A DNA stretch of 64,000 bases from Calonectria ilicicola (taxonomy: Eukaryota > Ascomycota > Sordariomycetes > Hypocreales > Nectriaceae): the NCBI GenBank assembly GCA_020809705.1, contig CP085830.1, positions 2,232,001 to 2,296,000 on the forward strand, written 5' to 3'. How positions within the stretch are numbered: position 1 is the stretch's first letter; each line of letters opens with the position of its first letter. Positions 42,130-56,533 of the stretch are shown piece by piece. Both the position numbers and the translations under genes were made by a program. Under the pieces are notes generated by a model. That model did not search any database and was not told the origin of the DNA. It saw only the letters and a list, made by a program, of their open reading frames with translations.

Positions 42130-45100
42130 TGAGAGAGTTACTCGATGTGTCTCGAGCAGCAGCAACAGAGCATATCTGAAGTTTTAAACACCGAAGACGA
42201 TGCGAGGTGGTGAACATCAGCCAGCGACAACGACCAGTGGGGAGGGGGGAACCAGCTGAATAGATATCCCCTCGGATGGCACTACCGCACGAGCGTCGCT
42301 GGTGCCCTGGGGTGTCTCCGGAGCTCTGCCAAGACAGGCCACAATGAAGGGACGGCGGAATCCCAATCCGGATAGTTGATACCAGGAAGACGCTGGTTAA
42401 GCGGAGGGAGGGGTGTGGTGTGCCAATCTTAACACGACCCAAACTGTCGGGAGGAGTCAGGACGAGCAGGGGCTCCAGGGAGGGCGGAGACCAGTTCGGT
42501 TATGGAAAGAGTCGACTGCACTGGCGTTGACAGACTTACAGGTGGATCGGGTACGGAAAACGAGCAGTAGCAGCAAGGGAGAGCAGGGCAGGAAGGCGAT
42601 GTGACGAGGAGGATGGATGGGAAGCTAGTGATATACCATCGCAGCGTGCCCAAATGGGGGATGGATATGGCTAGAGCGGCAGGGCGCCTCGTCGCCCAGC
42701 GCAGCCAGACCTGTCAGAGACGAACGGGACGGGCTGGATTGGCCCTGATGAGATTTGCGAGACGCCGGTCCACGGCCACAGCCCAGCAGCAGCAAGCCTC
42801 CGGCCGCCACGCGAAAGTGAGCTCCAGGGCTGTCTTGGAGTGGTGCCGTCACCCACACGTGTGGTGCGGTACGCATCTGTGGCCTTATTTGCATGGGATG
42901 GTATGGTATGGTATGGGCTTGGATGACTTGCGGATGTTAGCGCAGGCGTCGAGCGATCCCAAGTGGCTGGCCATCGGCACCAACGGCAGGACGGGTACAA
43001 GATGGCGTGGACGCCAACCCAACGGCTCTGGGCCGGGGACGGTTCAACTCACGTTCGATGGGGATCCCAGGTGCAGACGCCATGGATGAGACATGGGTAG
43101 CCGGGCGCCGGGGGACGGGGCCGGGTGGGCGTGCAGTCGCCGAAAGTCTGGAGGGCGTGTGGCGTGCGACGGCTGATGTATGACGGCCGGTGGGCGGTGG
43201 GCGGATCAGCAGCGCTCAAAGCCGCGAGCGAGACAAGCAAGCTCCGGGAGACCTGGGTGGAGCAGCAGTAGGGTCAGAGTCAGGTCAGGCTGCCAGGGGG
43301 GTTGCTTTGCGTCAGCCAGATCCCTGATCCAGATTAGGAGGCGGGAAGTTAGCCATCTCCAAGAGGAGGAGGCGAGCAGTGTCACGGAATATCACTCTAG
43401 TATCCGTGCAAGGTTGCTCTTGGTCTGGTCACTGACCAGTGGGCGCGGGCCAAGTACGGATATACAGGGAGAATTTGGGTATGAGCGGGAGCCAAATCAG
43501 GACGGGAAGTCCCTTACGAGGCGGAGAGAGAGCGCATTGAGCGTGGATACACTCCGCTCCAGCTCCGTACCCGCATTCAAGGGAGATCGATCCGTCCGGT
43601 GTCGAGCTTTTATTAGCAATGGAAGCCTGTGTGTTCGCGCGCGCGAATGCGCGTGTATATCCCAGTCCGTTTTGTCCCAATCAATCTATCCGTCCGTCTG
43701 TCGCCTGTCCGCTGCGCGACGTAGCACCCGACGTCCAAAATGGTCAAGACTCAACACCAGCAGCCCTTGCGACCACCCAACAAGGAACCAAACCATTCAG
43801 CCGGGCAGTCAGTGTCATGGCCATCCCTCGCGAGCCTAAAATGCACGCATGGACGCCAAAAGGATGGGATGGGATGCCACCAATGGATGGCCGCCTACCC
43901 TGCCATCACCATCTTGGATGGAACCGCGGGCGCCATGCATGTACCGGCAGGCAACAGGGTGGATTGGGGAACCCGGCAGAGTACCGTGCCATCACTCGAT
44001 GGCGGGAGTTGGCGCGGGGTTGCACTTCATTCAGATAGATGAAGGACTACCACTTTTTGGTACCAATAGACGAAGCAGCGAGTCAATACGAATGGCCAAG
44101 AGCAGAATCCTTTGTGATGGCAAGGATTGATGTCATTCGGGTCCACGGACCAAAGCGCCGCCACAGGCGAGATTCAGATTGCCTAGTCTTCAAAAACTAG
44201 ACATAGCCACGCAACTACGGCACTGGCACGGAGTCGGTAGCTTGGCTAATAAGAATCAGAGGCACACTGGGTGGCGTCGACGGCAGAGGTATTTCATGGC
44301 ATTTCTGGGCCCCTGTGTCAAGGGTGTTGCGCTAAAAGGGGACCATGTCGGCAGGTCTCCCATTCCCCTGGGTTCACTGGACGGCACTGCGGGACCAGCA
44401 TCGGTCCAGGCTAGACGAGGGCTCTGTGAGGAAACGAGGGCATGGAGCTTTGCCGTCTTCTCAGGACTGGAGATCTCGTATACCGGCCAATCAAATGCCT
44501 CAGTGGGGATTTTAGGCTTGAGTGGTTGATAGGTTGCCCGTTCCGCCAGTAGCCTGGGGTAAGGCGCTAGAAGCCATGCAGAAAGCCTTCGGGCGTCCAT
44601 GTCCCTGGCGCTGAGACGATGCGATGTTTGTTCTCTCGCTCTCGCTCGTCCGCCCGCCCGTCCGCCCACAGCGGCCGTCATCAGGTGATCTCAATCCAGT
44701 CAGCCACGGTTTCCGCGGGAATGGAGAGGACAGCCGTGGCCCGGTTTTGGTAGGGATGTTGTGAGAATCCCGATAACAATATCCATCGCTGTGGAGAAGA
44801 AATGAGGTCTCAGCGATTCAGCCGGCAGTACTCCCCTCCAAAATCCGAATGGTATCCCCGAAGGGTGAGAAGCGGGGCGACTCAACCAACAAAGGACAGG
44901 GCTGAACCAGTACCTTGTGCAGACTTGCCCATTTACGTCAAGCTGTCCGTACTGGGACACAGTGAACCCTCGGGGCGGCATGTGTTAATCCCGGCTGCGC
45001 GGAACTGCTGGGGTCGACATCTTGACTGGCGGCCGAGCCCTGCCTGGAGGGTGGTGCTTGGATGATTTCCTGATCCCAAATCTGGCGGGCTGCATCGCAC

Positions 45101-48100
45101 TACCGCTGTCGAGAGTGCGGAATGTCGAACTGGCGACACCTCCTAGGGACTTAGGTTGCAAGGGGTGTGCTTCAAGGCGGCAAGGATGTTGTCCCTTTTG
45201 GCTCGGTGAGGCCGCTGTGTAACCTAGGGGATACCTACTTTGTCACCAACGAGCGGCTGAATAGGTCAAGCTGATCTGTATCCAGACACACCCGCGGCTT
45301 TGTGGCCGCCGTTTGGGGATGCGAGGCGTGGCTGCCAAGCCCATGTCGATCTCCACGTCGGAGCGATTGACTTGTTCATGTATCGCTCAGAGCCCACTCA
45401 AGAAGCCGTGGGGAGATTTTGCTTTTCTTGCAGTGCCGGCCGCTACCTAAATTGCTAGTCCCACACGCATGACGTCTTGGCTGGGTGCGGCACATGGGCC
45501 TCGAAAGGGAATAGCATAGCACTATCCTCACGCCCGTCACGGCACTCGTATGATCTTTGCCGCTAGCGTCGACGGGGCGCCTCGCTCTCTGAAGCACTCA
45601 CCAAGCAAACGACAGGGCCAGAAAGAGCGCCTCGCTTTTTCAGACAATGGCAGTTTGGAGTTGAAGTGCAGTGCACTAGGAAGTCCTCAGTTGATGCTCA
45701 GCTCGCTCTCGTATATCGCGCAACGTAAGCCCATCTCGTAGAGCCATGCCTCAACTTTGGCGTGGCTTTCGGATGCTCCGTGCTTGGTTCATGCTATTTT
45801 TTTTTTTCACTCATTGCCACTAAGCAAGGCCATCGGAGAAAACAAAGTGGAAAAGGGACACCCTCCCCAAACAGTTACGCGTGCGCCGGAAGGTGCAGTT
45901 TGTGGTGATAGCGTACCAGCTAGGCGGAATTTTCTACAATCATGCACTCCTTCCTCGCAGAACATCCGGGTGGTACTTTGTGCTCCGTTTTTTCTTTATC
46001 CGCACTTCCGTGCGAATCGCTTCGTCAGCTCGTGCGGAGGAACTGCTCATGGTACCATCTTGGGGAACATGTCTTGGATTTTTTGTAAACGCCACCAACG
46101 TACAGGAGCGAACTGGATCTCCGGTGACGGGCCGGGGTTGTCGATGTTGGGAGCGCAAGGCGGTGCGTGTCCTTTTTTTTCTTCTTCTGTCCGTCGTTCC
46201 AGGAGGCCTTCTCTGGGATGCTTGTAGTCCCAAGCGCCTCGTTTGTCTATGTACCTGCCTGACTAGGATTGAGCACCAACGCTGGTGGGGTGAATGCGAA
46301 GTGGGCAATCACCACCAGCCGAGCAGATCCAAAAATTCCTCTCGTAACTACCACCCAGCTTTCCGCCAAGGGACTTGAGTTGGGGGGAACAACACGTGGT
46401 AATGGCAACCTCGTGTTGCAATGAATGCCCAGGTCTAGGTTTGGAGCCCAACCCATTGAGGGCAAACACACTCCACACACACACACTCACATACATATCA
46501 AGACGAAAAAACTCGCATCTGCGGTACTATCTTGGTGGCAATAAATCCTGATCTAGAACTCAAGGCAACGTCCCATACAAATTTTCGGCAATTCTGGACG
46601 TTGCAAAACTCAAGCGTCTCTCGGTCCCTTTTCGGCACGGCTCTGTTCCGACTGTGGGGTGACGAGTAGATAGTGTTCACGTGACGCCACACAAATCCAT
46701 CCATAAGCTTCTCTAGAATGTATGGATCAAGTCCAACCGACATGGGCTATCCCCATGTACCCTGAGAGTGAGGCACGGAAACCGCATGTATTGTGCCTGC
46801 TCGGCCGGTTTATGCTCGGTTGAGGACATCCAGACGAGTTGACTGGTCCCTGCAGGGGTAGGGGATGACAAGATCGCATTTTAGATTTGGAATGCAGCCC
46901 AGATGAGCTGACAAGTCGCCGTCTCAGTCCAATTAAGCGTCCACGCCACGAGTGAGGCCAAAGAAACCGACACGGTCCAAATCAGGACCTTCGTCTTCGG
47001 AATCAGAGGCCCGTGAACAAGCGACTGAGGACTGAGCTCCTTGAAAGCGGATCACCGGTCGAAAAGGAAAAAAAAAAATTCATAGGTACAGGCGAAACTA
47101 CCTCGGCATCCCCTCTCATGCCGCAGCCAACGCAAGTGAGGCTGTCCATGCCAGCTACCAACCAGCGCTCCTTTGTTCCTCAAACCCCCTCTACCCCAGA
47201 TCCACTGTTATGCCGCCGTTGGGCGGATCTGGCATGACAACATCAGGTCCTCGACTTCCTGATCCAGCTTCATTTCCGACCCTGGCAATAAACAGAGCCA
47301 CTAGCGAAGAAGGCCCTGGCCTAGGGTCGCTCGGCCGAGTCCCCCAGATGCCACTTCCTGGTATCCCTCCTCGCCTCGTACAACGGCTCCGAAGGCCATA
47401 ACCATGGCTGGTTTTGATTGATGAGCAGATAAACCCCTGACACAGCGGGCGCTCACGGTTGAGATCAACAGTCAGACCAGATCGACCCACCACGAATATT
47501 CGCTCGGTCAGTCGCAAAAGCCTGCTCTAAATCAGGGGCCTGTTGTCAACTTGCCAATGGGCCAACAGGCCCCATTTGTCATGGGTCGGTGATTCTTGGC
47601 TGACCTGAGCTACCGACAAAATTCGGCTTGCAACCAAGGAGGGGCTGCATCGGATATTCGTCCAAATCGCGCGTGTTCTGATCAAATTTAGCGCGGCCTG
47701 GACTGTTCTCCTAGTCCAATAGCATTGTATCAAGCACCAGCAAATCCCAACTGCCGCTGCAGGATCGTCTCCCAAGTGGCGTCAGTGCAGGTAGGCCAGG
47801 CATTCTGACTGCCCAATAGATCCTATAGGCCCTGCCGCACCAGATGCAAATGCCACAGGCTTCCGCAAAATGCACAGTACCAAAACATGACGGAAGTCGA
47901 CGTTTCACAGGACGTATCCCCCTCCAAGACAATTAAGTAAGCTTCCTCTAAGCAAGCGCTAAGATAGCGCCGGGATGTTCGGTCCAGCCTAGAACGTGGT
48001 TGCAGGGGATAGGGGGGTGAGATTGCTCGAAGAAACGGCACTTTCCTGACTCCCTGGGGTCAGCCCAGACTCGGCTGTCGTGTCCAGAATCCCCACACCG

Positions 48101-51100
48101 TTGGGGCTCTCGGTCCCGACGGGAACGAGCAACGCTGACTCGCCGTCTTCACACCACGCCAATCAGCAGCGAGATCCCACAAGCACACTGACAACAGGAA
48201 CCCACCGACAGAGTCATGACATTCAAGCTGAGCAAACAAATTAAGATGTAGTTGGTCGTCCAACCCGTCAACGATCTGCTGCACCCGTGTCGAGGTATCG
48301 TTATCTAACCGTCAAGAAATCGGATATCCTAACAGTGGCGAGTTGTCAGTCGCAAGTTACATTGCCACCCAGAGGCCTTTGACACATGTCTTGGTTGTTG
48401 GCTGCACTCCATCATCTCAACTCGCATGGTGGCTGGGGGGGCTGGACGGCCAGTCGGTAACAAATCAGAACCAAAAATATGTACGCACCATTAACTACTA
48501 TACTATTTACCAACGATCCTATGAAGAGACGCGCTCCCGGGTAGCTGACCTTCCGAGCAGACTTGCTGAATTTAGTGTGTCTTCCCCAGGACGTATAAAT
48601 GTCCATTTACGGACAGAGTTGGCCGATGGCTGCGGGTACTGCAGGGATTATTTAGATCAAGCGCCTCCGCCCGTCATGTCAAGGCTCGGTATTGCGCTTC
48701 GCCAAGCTAACGGGCTGCAGCGAACCGTCTAAGCGCCATGCCCCATCCAGTCGGGGCACCAAAGCTCAGTCAAGCAGCTTGGGCCCTCTAATTAGATGCT
48801 ATCTGTGGATTTTTAGTGAGACGCACTGGAAGCCTTCTTCAGAAGGTGGGTTCGCCCGTGGCTGAGCAGTGACATCATGGTGATTGAACACACCGAAGGA
48901 TTCCGTTCGCTTCGACCCTTCGAAACAAGTGCATTGTACCTACGCGTACTGCCCCGCCTGTTTGGAGTCCGTACCCGTTGGCTCGAGGGCAAACCTGGGG
49001 CAATTTCATTATGCAGAAATGGCCAAACAAAAGCACGCGGCACACTCCAAATTCAGCCATGGTCCGGACTCTATGCGTTCACCGATGATCATACGACGTC
49101 AAAAAGAAAAAAAAAATAAAGGTGAAAAAAATAAAGGTAAGAAAAAACCCACAGACAAATACGCGTATTCGGCAGCGTCGTCCCTTTGCTACATAATTAA
49201 TCCCATTTACACCGATCAAGGTTGGGCAGGGGAGTTGGATCTTCGGGGTCCGAGCTTCATGACTTGCTTTCACATTGATGAGATGGGCCATGGTCCAGTC
49301 CGGCAATTGCGAGTAGTGCAAGCCCGGTGAAAGGGTATTACCGCGCACGGCAAACGTCGATCTCGCAGCAGACGCTAAGTATTCCGGTGTGAGAAATAGC
49401 TGAATCTCGGTTATGCGGGGCGGGGCATCGGCACTCCAGGACGGCAATGGTGTGACCCGACCGCGTTGCCCTTTAATGCTAGACTGGATGAACGGCATCA
49501 ACCGCGCGGCTTGGTTCTTGAAAATGCAATGCCGAAGTCTGCCACGGTCCCCAAAAACAAGTCATGCAAGCCTCCGAAAATGAACAACAGCTGCGCCAAG
49601 TTGTCAGTGGCTTTTTTTTTTTTTAAACCGTCTCACGTCACACAATCAGTGGTAATCATGTGGTCCCAAACTAAATTTCTTCCTTGGGCCGCAAATGCTA
49701 ATGATACGACAGCGATGATACGACAACGTTGAGCACTCACAAGCGCAAGAGACGAGCTTCATTAACTTTTTTTTTTTGTCGGTATACAAAGTTTTTTTTT
49801 TTTCCTTTTCCTTTTCCTTTCTCATTTCCAATACGGAGCAATTGGAGTGCGCTAGGGCTGGTCCATGTAGACCTGCCGGCGGACGCCAGCCCGACTAGAC
49901 GGATTTCCTATTCCGTCCAGTTACTCGACAAAACTAATTGGTGAAGGCGAAAAAGTCTCCGTACCAGTACTAACCCCACCAAAGCTGAAAGGGGATCAGG
50001 GTGCGCGCTTCCGGCACGCTTGGCGAGCATTAGTGAACCATCAGCTCGGCGAACAAAGCATAGGGTGTGAATGGAGTTAGACCTGGGGGAATCCACATCC
50101 ATTTAGGAGGAACCCCAAGCAAGACGCCACGAGACTGTGGTTGTCACATCGTCTGCTCGTGGTCTTGTCCACCTTATTGCCGCCCTAGCTTGCAAATGCC
50201 GCTCAATCTTGGCCGGAGTAAGCACTACCTCCCAGCCAGCGGCCTTGAGGCGCTCTCTCACGCTTTCTTTTTTAGGTGGCTAGTTGAAGGATGAGGCGAA
50301 CTGATCTTGCCTCCAGATCGGCTGAAAAGCCACTTCAAAACTAGCCAAACCAAGCGCTGTCTCACCAACCAACACATTCCAATAGATCATGCCCGATGCT
50401 GGCATGACCACAGTGGATTTTCCTCCCGAAAGCTGGCGCAGCTGTACACCAGCCTCTGCAAGAGCACTTAGCATTGGCGAGGGGCGATGCTGCTTCTGAT
50501 GGTGCCCACCTATGTCCCGGACCAAGCTTCGTCAGCAAAATGGGGCCGTGGTGGTCTCAGTTGAGGCTCGACGGAGCACCCACGTGCCAGGACGGCTTCT
50601 CGAAGGATGCCGGGAAGAGACAAAGGGGGGTCTTATCAACCGTGTTCAGCCCCTCGTGGCATCCTAGGCATGCAAAAAGCAAGCACGCCGGAATGGAACC
50701 CCGGTGCATTCAAAATGGACGGATAGAGAACACGGGGGTGACATTGCAGCTCATTACTATTCTTAGGTGGTCTTTGACATAGTTACTCCATGGCTGGATT
50801 CTGGGGCATGTTAACGGCAGGACACCACCAGCTGAAGATGTCACCAAAGCACCTTGAAATCGTCCGCCCTTGGCATGGCCAGGCCAGGCCAGACCAGCCC
50901 AGCTCAGTCAAGTCCAGCATCACTATCCTCAACCTCTACCGAGCTGCTAACCCTTTTAGTTGGTATGCATCGTGTATCGTATCGACAGCTGCATCTCGTC
51001 AGGGTAGTCCTCAGCCCATTCATTCGTGTTGACGGCCAAGATCCGAGCATGGATGAGGGCGTGGGCGGCGCAGGTGTGGCAGCAAAGCAGACTGTGCTGT

Positions 51101-51600
51101 GATTGAAGGCTTAATTTCCAAATGCTCCGCGGCGACCTGACATTGCGAGAAGCCCAATCGTGGGGGACCAGGACTCGATCAGGGAGCAAACACCGACAAT
51201 ACCGACGGCGCGTCGTGACAGGTCTCCGTTAGGGTGTGGTGGCATTAGTGCTGTGCAGGGGACTCGAAATGCAAGTGGGCGTGGCGTCTCGTCTCACCCA
51301 GCGGGGACAGTGAAGCTCGCGACATGCCACTTCAATCCTCGTTTGGGGAAAACACTCGCGAGGGCGCGAGTTAATTCCCGCTTCCAGTACGTAGCAGAGC
51401 CTCGCGGCTATCCATCTTACGAGATTCGAATCAACCCAGAGCGTTCCATGAGGGCTGAGCAGCAGGGGCTCGCCTCTGCCAAGCGGCTGCTGACCCTCTT
51501 CTGGCGAGCTGTGCCATTCCCAACTGCCATGTTATTCGTCAAAGTCTCTGCAACTCGAATAATTAGCACAAAGCTATAGCCCGTGTCCGTCTTAGCATTG

Positions 51601-51618
51601 CGTACGGAACTCCGTACG
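51601..51618. promoter_or_regulatory. Inverted repeat with CGG-N4-CCG core
   Basis: Two 7-base arms (CGTACGG and CCGTACG) around AACT. Inverted CGG triplets are the type of site bound by Zn2Cys6 dimers, but a binder is only guessed at. Confidence 0.3.
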
Positions 51619-51975
51619 GTGGTCGAGGATGACAGCAGGGGTACGTGGCGAGCCCACCAACCACCTGCCAAATCCGAAGTGAAGCGTCTCACACTATGTG
51701 ATGAAACCAAAACTACAATCCCTCAAACGGCTGTGACGACTGGACCCGCTACCAATCAAGGTACCGTGATCGACGCCTGTGCCTCTCTGCGTCCTATTTT
51801 CAACCGTTTTCCCGGGCTCGTAAAGCATGTGCGAGCTGCATCTTTCCTGGTCGCAATAAACGGCAGATGATCGCTTACCACAACTCTCTCCGAGAGCCCT
51901 CCCTCCCCCCCCCATGTCGCCTTGTTCATTGGGATCATGGCGCACGCAGGTGTCAATCGACAGCACACAGCACAC

Positions 51976-52019
51976 TTGTATGTATGTATGTATGGTATGG
52001 TATGGATGGATGTATGTAT
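51976..52019. repeat. TATG/TATGG simple repeat
   Basis: A 44-base tract of TGTA units changing to TATGG and TGGA variants. A related GGTAT tract is found at about 42897-42915. Confidence 0.9.
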
Positions 52020-55000
52020 CTCTCAACCCCTTCACCATGCACAGACCTGGCCTGGCCTGGCCGAATGCCGAGTCAAACCTCCGATCTTGGGGCAAAGGGG
52101 TAAAAAAGCAAGCAACCAGTATCCTCCACCAATATATCCCGCGGACGTCATTGCATGAGATCTACACCAACTAAGATGATGGACCGGGAACCCCTCAGGG
52201 AGGTGTCGCTTGTGCCATCTGCATAATTTCTCTATTGCCACATTGCCCAACTGCTGGTTAGTGCCCCCTCAGCATGTTGGCTATACTTCCCCTCCCCCCC
52301 ATGTTCGGCGACCACCACATTGGGACAATTGTTCTCTAATTCGCGAAGCCTACCAAACGTATGCCTGTGCCGGCAACAATCTGGACGGTCGCGGCCGAGA
52401 ATCTCGCCGCAGAACCCGCTCTAGCCGACCTCCACCCACCGGACTGTTGAATATCCTGTTTCAGGGGCCATCTTGCGCTCCCACCGGAAACTACCTCACT
52501 CATGGCGGGGGAGGCAATAGAAGGAGGGGGCTTGGCTGTTGGTGTTGGTTGTGAATGAATTCGCTTCGGTTGGGGTGTGAGGGTCAGCCATACGACTTTG
52601 CTGCTGTGCCCCTCGCCAACCTTGCGCCCCCGAGAGCTGCCGGTCTAGGCTGGGCGGCTTGAATTCCGATTGTGTAGGACTCCGGCATACCGCTGTGAGG
52701 CGCCGGCATTGGGGGACGACATGCCGCTTATGTATATTGCGGATTTAGAAAAAAACAAAGTAGATGGGGTCCCCTTGTGGACCTTTCGTCTATCTCGATC
52801 ATGCCAGCCTGGGGGGCCCGAACTGCCTACGTGGCAGCATGTTGGTCTTGAGATGAAGCCCGTCGTCGTTCGACATGATCATCATCGGATGATGATGTTC
52901 TCGCCCGGAAATCTAGGGTAAGCATCCGCAGCTGTTTCTATAGAAAAACCAACTCGGTCCTGAAAGTAGAAAAAGTAACGTAGTCCAATATTCCAGGGTA
53001 GGTAGGCGAGTCAGGGGTTGCTGTCTCAAGGTGACATGATTCTGCCCTAGGACGAATGATTAGTGATCGAGGTGCGCGTTTTGAGTATCAACGCTGTAAC
53101 CATCCATTAACTTTTTGCTTTCTTCTGAGACAAGCTGTCGCCGTTCCAGTCGGGCCGCGACGAGTCTGCGCTTGCCCGGCACATCCGCCCGTAAGCCCAA
53201 ATTTGTGGGTTGCCTTGGCCCCATATAACGCTCTGGAAAAACTCTGAGAACCACTCGGGAGAGGGACTTCCCGATGTACGTTTCCGCTAGACAAATGCCG
53301 AGCCAGCGACATCCTAGAGATGAGGAGGGTTTGGAAAAATTCGAGTGATATGTCATCGGGCATTATTTCCCGAGGTATGGAGATGCGAAAAGTGGAGGAT
53401 ACGACGTATCGTGGAAACGTAACATGCCCATGGGGGCTCGTAGCCGAAGCAACGTGAGGGGTTGTCAGGGAATGTGCCGCGAACAAAAGAGAGCGTGAGA
53501 CCTTCAACTTGTGCCGTATTCCGAGGGGAGAAGAGGATAATCGACGAGGTCGGTTACAACGTCGCCCATCTCCAACTATCGAGCCTCTCGGCACCGAGTG
53601 ACGGCTGTATCCATGCATCTTGCCAGCTACCAGTTTCCTATCAGGTAGGTTTGCCGCTTACTCGCCACCGAATATGCTTTTGTTCGTCTGGGAGGAACCC
53701 TGTGCTTGCCATTTACTCGAATCCGAATTTTGTGGGCTTGTGTCAGCAAACTCTGACTCCTTGAAGACTTACACATCATGGTCAGTTCGTTCATCGAAAG
53801 ATCTTCCACTCGCCGATCAAGAAGAGTCGGTCCTATAAAGTAACAATGCAATTTCCGAAGAGTACGTCCATCCACATACATGCATTATATACCACCACAT
53901 CGTAGGTTATCGTATTGGAACCCCCACCCGAGATATCTCTGGATCCGACCTTGTCATGCTTGAGCACCGGTCCCGTTCAAAGTTCGCTTCTCCATCTCCT
54001 AGCTAAAGGTGAAGAACAACATACATTATTCCAAATCCAATAATGCCAGAACATAGACAAGAATTGTTAATCTAAATTTGTGTCAGTTTGTCTATTCGTA
54101 TGTTTTTGATTAGGAGGCATGCCCCTTATTCGTATAGTTCGGTGAGGTCATGGTGGAGTAAATGGAAGACAACGAAATCTATCAACCTATTGTCCAAAGC
54201 AATCCCCTTGCATTCAGGAACCTAACCGAAGCATATCAATACGCGTATATATGTATGCATACACCCACGTAGCTTTTTGAATTGCCACAAGCTTGCATGG
54301 ATCATACCCTCTCGGAGTACAAGTGACCTTGACTTCATGTATAATGTAATGTGCCTGGAATATGTTGGAGCTCTATTTACCTTGGACCATCAGGAATGTT
54401 TGGCTCAAACCATAATAACATGCATGAATGACATTGAAACGGAAATTGACCGCCTCGTGCGGGTTGAGAAATCCAAAGTACTTTGGCTCTCAATGGCAGT
54501 GCTGTGATTTAAAGAGATGCGGGGAAGAAAAATGACACACCATAAATAATCCCGATAGCCATTGCCACTCATGCCATTTAAACCTTGAATCCTTCGCCCC
54601 CGAGGAAGAGGGCGGATGAATGTAGTAAATTTATCTCGTCTATCATGTTTCAGGTTGAAATCACCTGGGAACTCGCATATATCATCGCATATCAAAGCAT
54701 TCCACTGATTTCTTACAGCCGGAATTTACATACATCTTTCATTAAAATTTTAGTGAGGAATCTATTCCAAGGACCACCCAAGAGCCAAATAGGATATTCT
54801 CCAGTCTTCTAACTATATGGCTAACTCGTTTGCTTCGCCTCCGCATCCAATCTAAATGAGGAACTGCATGGATACTATGAACCAATCTAAACACTTAGCA
54901 AAATTGGAATGATGTGAGTAGTCATATTTTATATCAAGGCACACCGAACTTGGAATGTCACTTTAGTTACATTAGAAATGACTTGTAGAGTCAATAACAA

Positions 55001-56513
55001 GAAAATTCGAGAGGGCAGTAGAGTTCGCAACTTGTCTTTTCATTGGTCGAGATGTCGGAGTTCCTATATCCACGCGCAATAAACAAAATACATCGATCAG
55101 TGGGATTAAAAGTTCTCAAGAGGGAACCATCCTGTGGATTAATAATGCGATGTATACCGTGTCAGTGCGGGATTATAATTGGAGCTGTGATGGTTTTATT
55201 TCGGGAAGTAATCCCCTTCTTTCCTCCCATTTTCGACAATACTTAAAATCTCGGTCAACCAATACTTTTCTATGAAAAGTTACCAAGGATGAAACTTCTA
55301 CGTATCAAATTCGATTGTTTTAGCAGCCATAATTGTACTTTCTAATTTATCTGTTGCTCTTCAAAATTTGATCACAGGCTCAACTTCCTTTTTTTCTATC
55401 AAAGCATGGTGCCCTAATACCAATGTGTTTTACCTTGCAATCAACAAACTTCTGTTATTGGACATTCTTGGGTCAATTGAGTGGGATAAATTTAGAGTCG
55501 TCAGGTGGACTGGATTCAGTAAATTGCATTTTGTCTACCTGAGAAAGCAGTCACTTGCAATGCGCGTTGAGATTTATGGTGTTTCTCTCACACAAATTTG
55601 AGGAAATTTCAAACCATGCTGCACATTGCTATAAAATAGGCATGCTCTAAGGTATATAGTACTGGTATTAACACACTATCATTATAAACGATGGTTGTTG
55701 GAAGGGGGAGGAGGTAGTTCTTGGGTTTCAAAGTTGAGCTCGCTCGTACATACTGAAGGAGAGTAGACGCCCTTATGGCTATTCTTTTTGGTGTGAGGAG
55801 AATAATATAATCCAAATTTCTGTATTGACTTGGTTGTCAAGTGCAGTATCGTGATGATACCAGGGTATAGCAGAACTTTGATCGCCTTCACGAGGTTCTT
55901 ATCTGATTCTAGAACATGTGTAAACAGAAAGCTAGCTATTGGTATGATATAGCAGATACGTCTAATAACTACAAATATCATGATGGTTTCTGTGTTACAA
56001 TGATGATGCTCGTGATTGGGGAATAGAAGCTATGGGAGTAAACGCTGAGAGTTGGATATAGGGTAGGGATGAAAGACTTGGCGCGCAAGGGGCATCTGTG
56101 TATTTTGATTATCCGAAAACAAGTTGGCACGTTTGCTTGTGCCAGCTGTATAATCATGTATTTTGATTAGACCATTCCCTTGTTGTACTAAGACGCGTTA
56201 AAGTTTCACAAACTGGTTGGGAGAAGTAAGCTCCGTGGCCAAGAGATTCATAGCGATTTGAAGCATCATCACGTTACCGCCAAGCCATGCTGGGTGTCGT
56301 GACCGGGCCATGCCCTGGTGAGATCAATAGCAAGATTGAGTTTGGGCACAAGATGCTGGAGCAATGACAAATGGGATGATGACCAACTGCTGCTAGCGAG
56401 TGTCCGGGGTTGAGCTAGCTTAGAGGTGGAATCTAGCGGCGCGGGCTGCCAATGTCTTAGATCTCGCCAACAAATGGGCAAATGTGGAGTGGTCACGCGA
56501 CACCCGAGTCAAG

Positions 56514-56533
56514 AATGATCATTGATGATCATT
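56514..56533. promoter_or_regulatory. Perfect 9-bp inverted repeat
   Basis: AATGATCAT and ATGATCATT flank a TG spacer, forming a 20-base dyad with two TGATCA cores, about 1.2 kb upstream of the PQ-loop gene. It could be a binding site for a dimeric factor; none is known to me. Confidence 0.35.

Noticed and set aside
43180..43839. 219-residue plus-strand open frame in the gene-free region
   Set aside because: Arg/Ser-rich, competing frames on both strands, no recognisable motif or exon chain; treated as chance in GC-rich DNA.
51418..51435. B-box-like GATTCGAATC suggesting a tRNA
   Set aside because: No matching A box, acceptor stem or anticodon arm around it; probably a chance palindrome.
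55682..55981. 99-residue minus-strand open frame with a hydrophobic N-terminus
   Set aside because: It lies in AT-rich DNA where hydrophobic codons are expected; no homology recognised.
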